Positions 7,563 through 16,192 of a stretch of 64,000 nt of DNA are shown piece after piece. Position numbers and translations under genes: made by a program. The stretch spans positions 2,728,001-2,792,000 of the forward strand of contig CP091034.1 in assembly GCA_039725955.1 (NCBI GenBank), written 5' to 3'. Positions within the stretch are counted from its first letter, which is position 1. Every line of letters begins with the position of its first letter. The notes beneath the pieces were generated by a model, which made no database searches, was not told where the DNA came from, and saw nothing but the letters and a program-made list of their open reading frames with translations. This DNA comes from Sinorhizobium sp. B11. Its GTDB lineage: Bacteria > Pseudomonadota > Alphaproteobacteria > Rhizobiales > Rhizobiaceae.

Positions 7563-8021
7563 TCAAGTCCCAGCCTTCAGCGCCGTATTGCAAAGGCTCC
7601 AATACCCGCCGCCCTTCTGGATCCACTTCAGATCGTTGAGCGTGCCGGCATCCTTGTTGGCATGGTAGCTGTCGACGCAGGTATGCAGCCGGCCCTTGGC
7701 AGGCGTTTCGCTTGCATATTTCTTGTCGATCGCCTTCGGCATGGTCACGCCCTTGGGCGCCTTCATCGTCGCCTTTGCGGGCTCTTTGTCCGTGGTTGCG
7801 GCGACTGCCTTGTCATCGGCGGCATCTTCAGCGGCCGCATCCGCGCCGCAGAATTTCGCCCGGAAATCGTTCCACTTCATGTCCTTGGCCGAGCCATCGG
7901 CCTTGGCCGTCTGATATTTGGCGCTGCATTCCTTCATGGTCAGCGCGGAGGCCGGGGAGACGAAGAAGGCGGCGGCAATCAACGCTCCGGCGGAAGCGGG
8001 CACAAGCAATCTCGCAATCAT
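7563..8021 (-). CDS. Secreted protein with duplicated Cys/Lys-Trp motif
   Basis: 152 residues with a clear signal peptide ('LLVPASAGALIAAAFFVSPA', cleavage after ASA-L). The mature part has a first module 'MKECSAKYQTAKADGS' then 'DMKWNDFRAKFCG', a Lys/Ala/Asp-rich linker, and a second module 'LHTCVDSYHANKDAGT' then 'LKWIQKGGGYWSLC'. Both modules have a Cys followed about 18-20 residues later by [ML]KW and a second Cys, so they look like an internal duplication with one disulfide each. This is a common uncharacterised rhizobial exported protein; it weakly resembles PsiF. ATG 8021 gives the only start with a proper signal peptide. Confidence 0.7.
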   Translation of the reverse strand: MIARLLVPASAGALIAAAFFVSPASALTMKECSAKYQTAKADGSAKDMKWNDFRAKFCGADAAAEDAADDKAVAATTDKEPAKATMKAPKGVTMPKAIDKKYASETPAKGRLHTCVDSYHANKDAGTLNDLKWIQKGGGYWSLCNTALKAGT

Positions 8022-8100
8022 GGGATATCCTCGGTTGGGGGCAGTCAAGGCACGCACGTCATCGGGGCCGCGCATCACCGTGGCCCCGCATCTTCCAGGC

Positions 8101-8445
8101 TTACGAAACGGTACCATTGGGCGTTGCCGCATCGACCGCTTGCGGCAGATGCTCGGCAAGTAGCTTGGAGACCTCGTCGGTGTTGACGCCGAACTTGGCG
8201 GCAAGGTCGCGCAGCTGATCGGAGGACAAGGCCGCCTCGATCTGTTCTGCCGATACCGGGAGATTGTGGCCGGTGCCGATCCAGGATGAAACCTGCTGGC
8301 CGAGACCCGCCGAATTGAGTTGGGAGACAATGCCCTGCAGGCCGCCGGCATTGTCGAATATTCTGGTTGCAACTGCGACGTAATCGACTTGCCTGCCGGC
8401 AAGCACATCAGAGAGAACGCCGCCTAAGCCATCGAAAATACTCAT
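8101..8445 (-). CDS. YidB-like protein (DUF937)
   Basis: 114 residues starting MSIFDGLGGVLSDVLAG. It has the family's Gly-rich N-terminus, 'GGLQGIVSQLNSAGLGQQVS', 'SWIGTGHNLPVSAEQIEAAL' and 'LRDLAAKFGVNTDEVSKLLA', ending 'LPQAVDAATPNG'. The 'SWIGTG-N-PVS' segment is diagnostic. Function in the cell is unknown. ATG 8445 is preceded by GGAGGAGC. Confidence 0.88.
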   Translation of the reverse strand: MSIFDGLGGVLSDVLAGRQVDYVAVATRIFDNAGGLQGIVSQLNSAGLGQQVSSWIGTGHNLPVSAEQIEAALSSDQLRDLAAKFGVNTDEVSKLLAEHLPQAVDAATPNGTVS

Positions 8446-8620
8446 GGTTGCTCCTCCGACCATCAGTAGATTCTACATTAGCACGAAGTCAAATTACTGT
8501 CATTGCGGATTTGCAGGACCAAGGGTCGCACCGGCGCCGATCTTGCAGGCACCCTCGCCCCTGCCCTAAATATGTGAGGCAGCCGCCGCATTCCCTTTCA
8601 CTCCTGAAGACAGATCAGCA

Positions 8621-9520
8621 ATGAAGCGTCACGATTTCGATGATCTCGCCGCCTTCCTCATCGTTGCCGAGGAGCGCAGCTTCACCAGGGCCGCCGCCCG
8701 GCTCGGCATCTCCTCCTCCGGTCTCAGCCACATGATGCGCCAGCTGGAGGAGCGGCTCGGCATGCGCCTTCTTGCCCGCACCACCCGTAGCGTGGCCACG
8801 ACAGAGGCTGGCGAGCGCCTGCTCCTGACCCTCCAGCCCGCTTTTGCCGAGATCAATCGCGGCCTGCAGGAACTCGGCGATCTCAGGGAAAAGCCCTCCG
8901 GCACCGTGCGCATCACCGCGGGCAAACATGCCGCGACATCGCTCGTCATGCCGATCCTGCCGGCGTTTCACCGCACCTATCCGGATATCCGCGTGGAGCT
9001 CATCATCGGCGACCGGTTCGAGGATATCGTCGCCTCGCGCTTCGATGCCGGCATTCGCTTCGGCGAACGCATCGACAAGGATATGGTGGGCCTGCGCATC
9101 GGGCCGGATATCCGCGCGGCGATCGTCGGCTCGCCCGATTATTTCGCCCGCCACCCGATACCGAAAACCCCGCGCGACCTCGCCGACCACGATTGCGTGA
9201 CCTATTACATGACCTCTGTAGGGGGCGCCTATGCCTGGGAATTCACCGAGGACGGCCGCGATATCGAAGTGAAGGTCTCCGGCAGCTTCATGGTCAACGA
9301 TTCGGACATGATGATCGAAGCGGCGCTGTCAGGCTCCGGCCTCGTCTATGTCTTCGAGGATTTTACCGCCGAGCATATCAAAAGCGGCCGGCTGATCCGT
9401 GTGCTGGAAGACTATTGCCCGCCATTCACCGGCTATTCCATCTATTATCCGAGCCGGCGACAGATGCCACCGGCCCTTTCTGTCTTCGTGGAAGCGCTGC
9501 GCGCCATTCCGAAACGGTGA
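8621..9520 (+). CDS. LysR-family transcriptional regulator
   Basis: 299 residues. The N-terminal helix-turn-helix is 'FDDLAAFLIVAEERSFTRAA' through 'RLGISSSGLSHMMRQLEERL', followed by 'LLARTTRSVATTEAG' and the linker helix. The substrate-binding domain belongs to the PBP2 CrgA-like group ('GTVRITAGKHAATSLVMPIL', 'DIRVELIIGD', 'RFDAGIRFGE'). It is convergent with the alcohol dehydrogenase (six bases between stops). Regulators of this group often act on quinone or aldehyde reductases, so the dehydrogenase is a possible but unproved target. Confidence 0.9.
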   Translation: MKRHDFDDLAAFLIVAEERSFTRAAARLGISSSGLSHMMRQLEERLGMRLLARTTRSVATTEAGERLLLTLQPAFAEINRGLQELGDLREKPSGTVRITAGKHAATSLVMPILPAFHRTYPDIRVELIIGDRFEDIVASRFDAGIRFGERIDKDMVGLRIGPDIRAAIVGSPDYFARHPIPKTPRDLADHDCVTYYMTSVGGAYAWEFTEDGRDIEVKVSGSFMVNDSDMMIEAALSGSGLVYVFEDFTAEHIKSGRLIRVLEDYCPPFTGYSIYYPSRRQMPPALSVFVEALRAIPKR

Positions 9521-9526
9521 GCGACG

Positions 9527-10585
9527 TCAGGCCGCCTGCGCCGCCGGCATCGTTGCCATGTCGACAACGAAACGGTAGCGCACATCGCCGCGCTCCAGCC
9601 GCTCGAAGGCTTTGGCGATATCGCCCATGGCAATCATCTCGCATTCGGGCAGGATGTTCTTGCGGCCGCAGAAATCCAGCATTTCCTGCGTCTGCCTGAT
9701 CCCGCCGCTCGGCGTGCCGGCAATGCGCCGACGCCCGCTGATCAGCGGCAGATTGCTGAATTTCGGCGTATCAACCAGCGAGCCGGCAATGACCAGCGTG
9801 CCGTCGGAATCGAGTGTGTCGAGATAGGGGCCGAGATCATGCTCGTAAGGCACGGTATCGATGATCACGTCGAAGGCGAAGGCGGCAGCTTCCATCGCCT
9901 TGGCATCGGTCGACAGCAGCACCTTGTCGGCACCGAGTTCGCGCGCCGTCGCGGCCTTGTCAGCCGAGCGCGTCAGAACAGTCACCTCGGCACCCAGCGC
10001 CGAAGCGAACTTGACGGCGAGATGCCCGAGCCCGCCAAGCCCGATCACGCCCACCCGGCTGCCAGGGCCGACATTCCACGTGCGCAGTGGCGAATAGGTG
10101 GTAATCCCGGCACAGAGCAGCGGCCCGACCCGCGAAAGGTCCAGCCCGTCGGGCACGCTGAGAACGAATTCCTCGCGCACGACGATATGGTCTGAATAGC
10201 CGCCATAGGTGGTCTCGCCCGTCACCCGGTCCTGGCCGTTATAGGTGACGGTCACGCCCTTGTAGCACATCTGCTCTTCGTTGCGCCGGCAGTTGGGGCA
10301 CTCCATGCAGCTGTCGACGATCGTGCCGACGGCAACATTGTCGCCCGCCTTGAAGCGTGAAACCGCACTCCCGACGGCAGACACCCGCCCGACAATCTCA
10401 TGGCCCGGCACGACCGGATAGGCCGAAAAGCCCCAATCGTTGCGGGCCATGTGCAGGTCCGTATGGCAGACGCCGCAATAGAGAATATCGATCGCCACGT
10501 CCTCGGGACGCAGGTCCCGGCGATCGAAGGAGAAAGGTTGCAACGGCGTATTCGCATCGGTTGCGGCAAATGCTGATGTTCTCAA
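9527..10585 (-). CDS. Zinc-dependent NAD(P) alcohol dehydrogenase
   Basis: 352 residues, medium-chain dehydrogenase of the cinnamyl-alcohol/YahK-like group. Catalytic zinc ligands lie in 'CGVCHTDLH', 'GHEIVG' and 'LLCAG'; the structural zinc site is the four-Cys block 'CMECPNCRRNEEQMC'. The Rossmann motif is 'GVIGLGGLGHLAVKFA'. The start is best placed at TTG 10585, which begins (M)RTSAFAATD and has an AGGGG ribosome-binding site; the frame is open further upstream but that part does not resemble the family. It acts in the cytosol on alcohols or aldehydes that cannot be specified. Confidence 0.88.
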   Translation of the reverse strand: MRTSAFAATDANTPLQPFSFDRRDLRPEDVAIDILYCGVCHTDLHMARNDWGFSAYPVVPGHEIVGRVSAVGSAVSRFKAGDNVAVGTIVDSCMECPNCRRNEEQMCYKGVTVTYNGQDRVTGETTYGGYSDHIVVREEFVLSVPDGLDLSRVGPLLCAGITTYSPLRTWNVGPGSRVGVIGLGGLGHLAVKFASALGAEVTVLTRSADKAATARELGADKVLLSTDAKAMEAAAFAFDVIIDTVPYEHDLGPYLDTLDSDGTLVIAGSLVDTPKFSNLPLISGRRRIAGTPSGGIRQTQEMLDFCGRKNILPECEMIAMGDIAKAFERLERGDVRYRFVVDMATMPAAQAA

Positions 10586-10838
10586 TGGTTTATCCCCTGC
10601 AAGGCTATTGAATGCTGACGGGCACCGGAAGCTGTGCCGGATGGGATATAGCGTCGATGGATTATCCGGATTAGACGAGGAATGCGGGAAAGGCTTGTGA
10701 GCCGGGCTCAGCAATCGCTTATCGATGGCCTGCGTCATACACCGCTATCCGGTCATGATGAAAAGCCGGCCAGACATCGAACAAGGCCGGCGCCCCCAAT
10801 TTCTCAAAAATCCGATAATCGCGACTGGACAAGGCAAA

Positions 10839-10875
10839 TGTAACTTTATAACAACGGTGATGTAATGTTATTACA
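10839..10875. promoter_or_regulatory. Two Zur-like boxes upstream of aztD
   Basis: TGTAATGTTATTACA (10861-10875) is a perfect 6-3-6 palindrome. A related, less symmetric copy TGTAACTTTATAACA lies at 10839-10853, exactly 22 bases (two DNA turns) upstream. Both fit the alphaproteobacterial Zur pattern and lie within 51 bases of the aztD ATG, so zinc-dependent repression is expected. Confidence 0.65.
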
Positions 10876-10889
10876 TTAAAGGAGATTTC

Positions 10890-12122
10890 ATGTCCCGGCA
10901 CCGTTTCGCTATCTTCGCAGTCGCCACTGCGCTCACATCCGCCACCTTGCCATCGGCTTCCCGCGCCGAGGAGGAACAGCATGAGAGTTGGCGGCTTTTC
11001 GTGGCTGATCACAGCCTGCCGGTCGTCCACGCCATCGATCTTGCGAGCGGGAGACAGATCGGTCGCTTCGATCTCAAGGGTTATGCCGCCCTGTCGCTGA
11101 GCGAGACCGGGCGCACGGTCTTTGCCGTCCAGGGCGAAGAGAATGTCGTTCACGTCATCGATACCGGCATTGCCCTTTCCGATCATGGAGAGCATCGCGA
11201 TCTCGAGGTGGCGCCACCCAAGCTGATCGGCACGACAATAAAGGGCGAGAAGCCGGGCCATGTGGTGACGAATGGCGATGACGTGGCGATCTTCTATGAT
11301 CGCACCGACCGCTTCGATCTCCTGAAGGAAAGCAGCCTGCTGCAGGAAAAGCCGGAGCCGAAGGCTGTCAACACCATCGCGGCCCATCATGGCGTCGCGG
11401 TGCCGATGGGCAATCACCTGCTGGTCTCGGCGCCGAACATGCAGGCGCCGGTCAAGGAGGGCGAACTGCCGCCGCGCCTTGGCCTGCGGGTGCTCGACCG
11501 GGATGGCCGGCAGATCGGCGATGTCGCGCCCTGCACCGGCCTGCATGGCGAGGCGACCTCCGCCCGCCTCGTCGCCTTCGGTTGCGAGGAAGGCGTGCTC
11601 ATCGCCCGCCCCGGCGGCGCGAAAGGCCCGAGCGTGGAAATGCTCGCCTATGGCGCATCGCTGCCGCGGGGCAAGGTCTCGACGCTGCTCGGCGGCCGCT
11701 CGATGCAGTTCTTCCTCGGCAATTACGGGGAGGATAAGGTGGTACTGATCGATCCTGACAGCACCGAGGCGCCCTACCGCCTCATCGACCTTCCGACACG
11801 GCGCGTCGATTTTGCGCTCGATCCGGAAAAGTTCCAGAATGCCTATATCCTCACCGAAGACGGCAGGCTGCATCTGCTCGATACGGTCAAGGGCGAGATC
11901 GTCAGATCGCAAACCGTGACCGAGCCCTACAGCAAGGATGGCCATTGGCGCGATGCCCGCCCGCGGCTGGCCGTTGCCGGCGATGATATCGCCATCACCG
12001 ATCCTCGCCACAGCTTGATTCGCCTCGTCAGCACGCAGACGCTGAAGGAGGTGCGTACGATCCCCGTCGAGGGCCAGCCCTTCGCGCTTGTCGCCGCCGG
12101 CGGCTCGGGCGCCAGTCACTAA
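10890..12122 (+). CDS. aztD: Periplasmic zinc metallochaperone AztD
   Basis: 410 residues with a signal peptide (1-26, ending ASRA). The mature protein is a beta-propeller: 'WRLFVADHSLPVVHAIDLAS', 'DHGEHRDLEV', 'AHHGVAVPMGNHLLVSAPN', 'CTGLHGEATSARLVAFGCEE', 'GKVSTLLGGRSMQFFLGNYG', 'LPTRRVDFALDP', 'YSKDGHWRDARPR'. The many His residues and the paired Cys match AztD, which hands zinc to the binding protein AztC of the AztABC importer. The start has an AAAGGAGA ribosome-binding site. aztABC are not in this window, so the gene is separated from its usual partners. The Zur-like boxes support zinc-starvation control. Confidence 0.88.
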   Translation: MSRHRFAIFAVATALTSATLPSASRAEEEQHESWRLFVADHSLPVVHAIDLASGRQIGRFDLKGYAALSLSETGRTVFAVQGEENVVHVIDTGIALSDHGEHRDLEVAPPKLIGTTIKGEKPGHVVTNGDDVAIFYDRTDRFDLLKESSLLQEKPEPKAVNTIAAHHGVAVPMGNHLLVSAPNMQAPVKEGELPPRLGLRVLDRDGRQIGDVAPCTGLHGEATSARLVAFGCEEGVLIARPGGAKGPSVEMLAYGASLPRGKVSTLLGGRSMQFFLGNYGEDKVVLIDPDSTEAPYRLIDLPTRRVDFALDPEKFQNAYILTEDGRLHLLDTVKGEIVRSQTVTEPYSKDGHWRDARPRLAVAGDDIAITDPRHSLIRLVSTQTLKEVRTIPVEGQPFALVAAGGSGASH

Positions 12123-12159
12123 GGCGGCCTTGGACCCGACACACTTCGCATTCCGGCGC

Positions 12160-12188
12160 TTGACGTCGCCCATGGCGGCGTCATAGAT
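12160..12188 (+). promoter_or_regulatory. Predicted promoter of the B12-riboswitch operon
   Basis: TTGACG at 12160-12165, a 17-base spacer and ATAGAT at 12183-12188. The implied start site (about 12195) falls on the first bases of the riboswitch P1 stem, which supports the assignment. Confidence 0.45.
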
Positions 12189-12193
12189 CGAGG

Positions 12194-12416
12194 CGACGGT
12201 TCCCCGAAGAGAACTCCGAGGGGAATAATAGGGAACACGGTGAGGACGACCCAAGAGGGACCGAGACCGTGGCTGCCCCCGCAACTGTAAGCGGATTGTC
12301 GATCTCGGGGTTGATCGCTTCAGCGATCACGCCCTCGGCCTCAGGGCCGTGCCACTGCGATTTCGCGGGAAGGCAGATGACCGGCACATATTCGCGAGCC
12401 AGGAGACCTGCCGTCG
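12194..12416 (+). promoter_or_regulatory. Cobalamin riboswitch
   Basis: All core blocks are present in order: CGACGG (P1, 12194-12199), 'AATAATAGGGAACACGGTG', 'GCTGCCCCCGCAACTGTAAG', a long variable arm, 'GCCACTGCG', 'GGGAAGGC', and 'AGCCAGGAGACCTGCC' running into CCGTCG (P1, 12411-12416). P1 pairs perfectly. A CCGGGC/GCCCGG hairpin (12434-12451) follows, then an AAGGAG ribosome-binding site. Adenosyl- or methylcobalamin binding should switch off the transporter operon downstream, probably by controlling access to that site. Confidence 0.93.
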
Positions 12417-12464
12417 ATCACGATCCAATCAAGCCGGGCGGGGATGCCCGGACAAGGAGCAGAC

Positions 12465-12530
12465 ATGATTGACAAGATCCCTCCCCACCTGCCGCCATCC
12501 ATCCGTCTCGATTGGACGATCCGCCGCTAG
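12465..12530 (+). CDS. Mini-ORF in the riboswitch expression platform (21 residues)
   Basis: ATG 12465 lies six bases after a strong AAGGAG and opens a 21-codon frame starting MIDKIPPHLPPSIRL and ending in Arg-Arg. The stop at 12530 is 70 bases before the binding-protein gene. The ribosome-binding site is the first one after the aptamer and directly follows the GC hairpin, so the riboswitch seems to control this peptide first. Function unknown; it may be a leader that couples riboswitch state to downstream translation or to Rho access. Confidence 0.45.
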   Translation: MIDKIPPHLPPSIRLDWTIRR

Positions 12531-12600
12531 CCTCCAGCTCGCTGGCCATCGTTCGCGCGCCGGCATCCGCTAGCCCTTTTCCTTTGATCGAGAGTTTTCC

Positions 12601-13617
12601 ATGCGACAGCTTCTGAAGAGCTTTTCCCTCGCGCTCGGGCTGGCCGGCTTTGCTGCGCCCGCACTTGCCGCCACCCAATATCCCCTCACCCTCACCAATT
12701 GCGGCCAGCAGGTCACCTTCGAAAAGGCGCCAGCCAGGATCGTCTCGATCGGCCAGGGCATGACCGAAGTGCTGTTCTCGCTCGGCCTTGCCGACAAGAT
12801 CGCCGGCACGGCCGTTTGGGTCGGCCCGGTCCTGCCGCAATATGCCGATGTTAACAGCAGGATCAAACGGCTGGCCGACAATGACCCGAGCTTCGAATCC
12901 GTCGTCGGCGCGGAGCCCGATCTGGTGGCTGCCGAATTCGAATGGCATGTCGGCACGCAAGGCTCCGTCGGCAAGCGCGAGCAGTTTGGGGATCTCGGCA
13001 TCAACACCTATGTCGCGCCGGCCGATTGCGTCGCCAAGATCAATACCGATGGCGGCGATGGCGTGCGCAAGGAACTGTTCACGATGCACCTGATCTATCA
13101 GGAAATCGCCGAACTCTCCGAGATCTTCGACGTGAAAGACCGCGGCGACGCTGTCATCGCCGATCTGAAAAAGCGCGAGGCCGATGCCGTGGCCTCCGTT
13201 GCCGGTGCAGCAGCCAAGAACCTGCCGGTCGTCTTCTGGTTCTCCAGCAAGGAAGTGAAAGGCGATGCCTTCATCGCCGGCAAGAACAGCGCGCCAGCCT
13301 ATATCCTGAAGACGCTCGGGGCGAAGAACGTCGTCACGACGGAAGAGGAATGGCCCCTCGTCGGCTGGGAAACGATTGCGCAGGCCAATCCCGCCGTCAT
13401 CGTCATCGCCACCATGGACCGCCGCCGCTATGCCGCCGATGATCCCAAGGTGAAGGTGGATTTCCTGGAAAACGATCCGGTTACGAAAGAGCTCGATGCC
13501 GTCAGGAACAAACGCTTCATCATGATGGACGCGCAGTCGATGAACCCGACGATCAGAACCATCGACGGCATCGAGACGCTGGCAAAGGGCATCAAGTCCT
13601 TCGGTTTGGCCCAGTGA
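12601..13617 (+). CDS. ABC transporter substrate-binding protein (B12/siderophore family)
   Basis: 338 residues with a signal peptide (about 1-23, ending ALAA). It is a class III binding protein: 'YPLTLTNCGQQVTFEKAPAR' then 'IVSIGQGMTEVLFSLGLADK', 'PSFESVVGAEPDLVAAEFEW', and the C-terminal lobe 'PVVFWFSSKEVKGDAFIAG' with 'LVGWETIAQANPAVIVI'. The riboswitch upstream indicates that the cargo is a corrinoid, or a compound whose uptake is governed by B12. No lipobox is present, so it should be a free periplasmic protein. Its stop overlaps the permease start. Confidence 0.88.
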   Translation: MRQLLKSFSLALGLAGFAAPALAATQYPLTLTNCGQQVTFEKAPARIVSIGQGMTEVLFSLGLADKIAGTAVWVGPVLPQYADVNSRIKRLADNDPSFESVVGAEPDLVAAEFEWHVGTQGSVGKREQFGDLGINTYVAPADCVAKINTDGGDGVRKELFTMHLIYQEIAELSEIFDVKDRGDAVIADLKKREADAVASVAGAAAKNLPVVFWFSSKEVKGDAFIAGKNSAPAYILKTLGAKNVVTTEEEWPLVGWETIAQANPAVIVIATMDRRRYAADDPKVKVDFLENDPVTKELDAVRNKRFIMMDAQSMNPTIRTIDGIETLAKGIKSFGLAQ

Positions 13618-14654
13618 GCCAGGCGCTTTCGCCACAGAGGACATGGTGGGCGCTTGCCACGCTCACCATCGCCGCCCTCCTCCTGCTCGGTATCATGATC
13701 AGTCTCGCCGTATCGATCGGCGAGATATCAATCCCGCTCGCCACCACGGCAGAAGCCGTCTCCAACCGCCTGTTCGGCACGGCATTCGAGCTCAGCCGCA
13801 TCCATCAGGGCATCGTCTGGGATTACCGCCTCAGCCGCGCGCTGGTGGCGGCCAGTGCCGGCGCATCGCTGGCACTGTGCGGCACGGTGCTGCAGGCGCT
13901 GCTGCGCAATCCGCTCGCCGAGCCCTATGTGCTCGGCATTTCGGCCGGCGCCTCCACCGGGGCCGTCTGCGTCATGATCCTTGGCTTCGGCTATGGCGTG
14001 CTCAGCCTCTCCGCCGGCGCCTTCATGGGCGCTCTCATCGCCTTCCTGCTGGTCGGCATTCTGGCGGCCGGTGTGGGCGGCACCAGCGAGCGCATCATTC
14101 TCTGCGGCGTGGCGGGCTCGCAGCTCTTCAATGCGCTGACCTCTTACATCGTCACCACCTCGGCCAATGCCGAACAGGCCCGCGGCGTGCTCTTCTGGCT
14201 CTTGGGGTCGCTGAGCGGCGTGCGCTGGCCGGATGTCTATCTCTCCGTGCCAGTCGCACTGACAGGCTTCGTGATCTGCCTTGCCCATGTGCGTGCACTG
14301 GATGCCTTCGCCTTCGGCACGGATGCCGCAGCCTCCCTCGGCATTGCAGTGCGCCGCGTACAGTTCACCCTGCTCGGCGTGACAGCGGCGATGACCGCAG
14401 GCGTCGTCAGCATGGTGGGCTCAATCGGCTTCGTCGGCCTCGTCATTCCCCATGCCGCCCGCTTTCTCGTCGGCCCCGCACATGGCCGCCTGCTGCCGGC
14501 GACAGCGCTTGGCGGGGCGATCTTCATGGTCGGCGCCGACATCGTCTCGCGCATCATCATTCCGCAGCAGATCCTTCCGATCGGCGTCGTCACCGCGCTT
14601 TTCGGCGCACCGGCCTTCGCCATCATCCTCTATCGCGTGCGGAGAAGCGCATGA
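13614..14654 (+). CDS. FecCD/BtuC-type ABC permease
   Basis: 346 residues with about ten membrane helices. Family signatures are 'YRLSRALVAASAGASLALCG', 'RNPLAEPYVLGISAGASTGA', 'LLGSLSGVRWPDVY' and 'SIGFVGLVIPHAARFLVG', which is the loop that touches the ATPase. It starts at GTG 13614, overlapping the binding-protein stop, and its own stop overlaps the ATPase start by four bases. It forms the homodimeric membrane channel of the importer. Confidence 0.93.
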   Translation: MSQALSPQRTWWALATLTIAALLLLGIMISLAVSIGEISIPLATTAEAVSNRLFGTAFELSRIHQGIVWDYRLSRALVAASAGASLALCGTVLQALLRNPLAEPYVLGISAGASTGAVCVMILGFGYGVLSLSAGAFMGALIAFLLVGILAAGVGGTSERIILCGVAGSQLFNALTSYIVTTSANAEQARGVLFWLLGSLSGVRWPDVYLSVPVALTGFVICLAHVRALDAFAFGTDAAASLGIAVRRVQFTLLGVTAAMTAGVVSMVGSIGFVGLVIPHAARFLVGPAHGRLLPATALGGAIFMVGADIVSRIIIPQQILPIGVVTALFGAPAFAIILYRVRRSA

Positions 14655-15415
14655 GCATATCAGTCGACAAGGTCACCTATGCCGCCGGCAATACCGTCAT
14701 CGTCAACGGCGTCAGCATATCGGTCGAAAAGGGCAAGGTGCTCGGCCTGCTCGGGCCGAACGGCTCCGGCAAATCCAGCCTGCTTCGCCTGATCTGCCGG
14801 CTGCGGCAAGTCAGATCCGGCATCATCCGCCTCGGCGACGATGATGTCTCCGGCCTTTCGCGCGCCGCCCTTGCCCGCCGCATCGCTTTCGTCGAGCAGC
14901 AGACGACGACGGATACGCAGCTCACCGTGCGCGATATCGTCCGCCTCGGCCGCACGCCGCATCGCGGCCTCCTCTCCTCCTGGGCACCCGATGACGATGC
15001 CGCGGTCGAAGAAGCACTCGCTCGCGTCGATATGGGCGAACGCGCCGGCCAGCTCTGGCAGACACTGTCGGGCGGCGAGCGGCAACGGGTGCATATCGCC
15101 CGGGCGCTGGCCCAGACCCCAAGCGAACTCTTGCTCGACGAGCCGACCAACCATCTCGATATCCAGCACCAGCTCGATATCCTGGCGCTGGTCGCCAAAC
15201 TCGGCCTCACTTCCATCATCGCGCTGCACGATCTCAATCTGGCAGCGATGTTCTGCGACCACCTGGCCGTGCTGCAGAAGGGCGAGGTCGTGGCCGCAGG
15301 CACGCCCGAGGAGGTGCTGACAGAAGCGCTGATCGCCCGCGTCTTCGGCGTGCGCGCCCATATCGAAAAATCACCCGTGCATGGCCGCGCACATATCCAG
15401 TATCGGATGGGGTAA
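14651..15415 (+). CDS. ABC transporter ATP-binding protein (FecE/BtuD type)
   Basis: 254 residues. Walker A 'GPNGSGKSS', Q-loop 'VEQQTTTD', signature 'LSGGERQRVHIA', Walker B 'ELLLDEPTNHLD' and H-switch 'ALHDLNLA' are all intact. It powers the preceding permease and binding protein. The ATG overlaps the permease stop; the methyltransferase follows three bases after its stop, so all four genes are one transcription unit. Confidence 0.95.
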   Translation: MSISVDKVTYAAGNTVIVNGVSISVEKGKVLGLLGPNGSGKSSLLRLICRLRQVRSGIIRLGDDDVSGLSRAALARRIAFVEQQTTTDTQLTVRDIVRLGRTPHRGLLSSWAPDDDAAVEEALARVDMGERAGQLWQTLSGGERQRVHIARALAQTPSELLLDEPTNHLDIQHQLDILALVAKLGLTSIIALHDLNLAAMFCDHLAVLQKGEVVAAGTPEEVLTEALIARVFGVRAHIEKSPVHGRAHIQYRMG

Positions 15416-15418
15416 GAC

Positions 15419-16192
15419 ATGGATGGAGTGAATTTCGATCTTAAGGAAGAAATCCGCGACTACTGGTCGAAGCGCTCGGAAACCTTCGACCTCGCCTTCG
15501 GCCACAGGATCGCCCCCGGCCCGGAGGCAGACGCCTGGCAGAAGCCGATCCGCGATACCCTCGGCCCCGAACCGAAACGCGTGCTGGAACTTGCCTGCGG
15601 CACCGGCGAAGTGACGCGCCTGATCCACGATCTAGGCCATGACGTCACCGCCCTCGATTTCTCCGAAGCGATGCTGAAGGTTGCCCGCGCCAAACACGCC
15701 GGCAAGGAGCGCCTGCGCTTCATCCTGGCAGACGCCGAAAACACCCTGGAGCCGGACGCGAGCTATGACGCCATCATCTGCCGCCACCTCGTCTGGACGC
15801 TGACCCGGCCGCAGGAAACCTTTCGCGAATGGTTCCGCATCCTCAAGCCCGGCGGCCTGTTGCTCTTCTTCGATGGTGACTGGGCAAGCCCGAAACCGAC
15901 CGGCCGCATCGCCAGCCTGCTGATCTCCTGGATAGACCGCCTCATCGGCGCCGACAAGAACTATGACGGCGCGCTCAGCACCCGCCACGCCCGCATCATG
16001 TCAGCCCTGCCCTTCGGCCAGGGTCTCCGCCCCGACATGCTGCTGCCGCTCTTGAGATCGGTAGGCTTTACGGACATCGCGCTTCACTCCCACGCCCCGA
16101 TCGCGAGGGCGCAGCGCAAGAATGCCAATCTCCGAAATAGGCTCCGAACCCTCGTCTACCGCCGCTTCATCCTCGCCTGCCGGCGGCCCTGA
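15419..16192 (+). CDS. Class I SAM-dependent methyltransferase in the B12-riboswitch operon
   Basis: 257 residues. SAM motif I is 'KRVLELACGTGEVTRLIHDL', motif II 'VTALDFSEAMLKVAR', then 'FILADAENTLEPDASYDAII' and 'ILKPGGLLLFFDGDW'. The C-terminal part is basic and specific to this subgroup. It begins three bases after the ATPase stop and is therefore under the same riboswitch. The substrate is unknown; methylation of the imported ligand or of a corrinoid or metallophore intermediate is a reasonable guess from context only. Confidence 0.88.
   Translation: MDGVNFDLKEEIRDYWSKRSETFDLAFGHRIAPGPEADAWQKPIRDTLGPEPKRVLELACGTGEVTRLIHDLGHDVTALDFSEAMLKVARAKHAGKERLRFILADAENTLEPDASYDAIICRHLVWTLTRPQETFREWFRILKPGGLLLFFDGDWASPKPTGRIASLLISWIDRLIGADKNYDGALSTRHARIMSALPFGQGLRPDMLLPLLRSVGFTDIALHSHAPIARAQRKNANLRNRLRTLVYRRFILACRRP

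Noticed and set aside
10719..12284. 521-codon minus-strand frame
   Set aside because: Mirror of aztD; it also runs through the Zur-like boxes.
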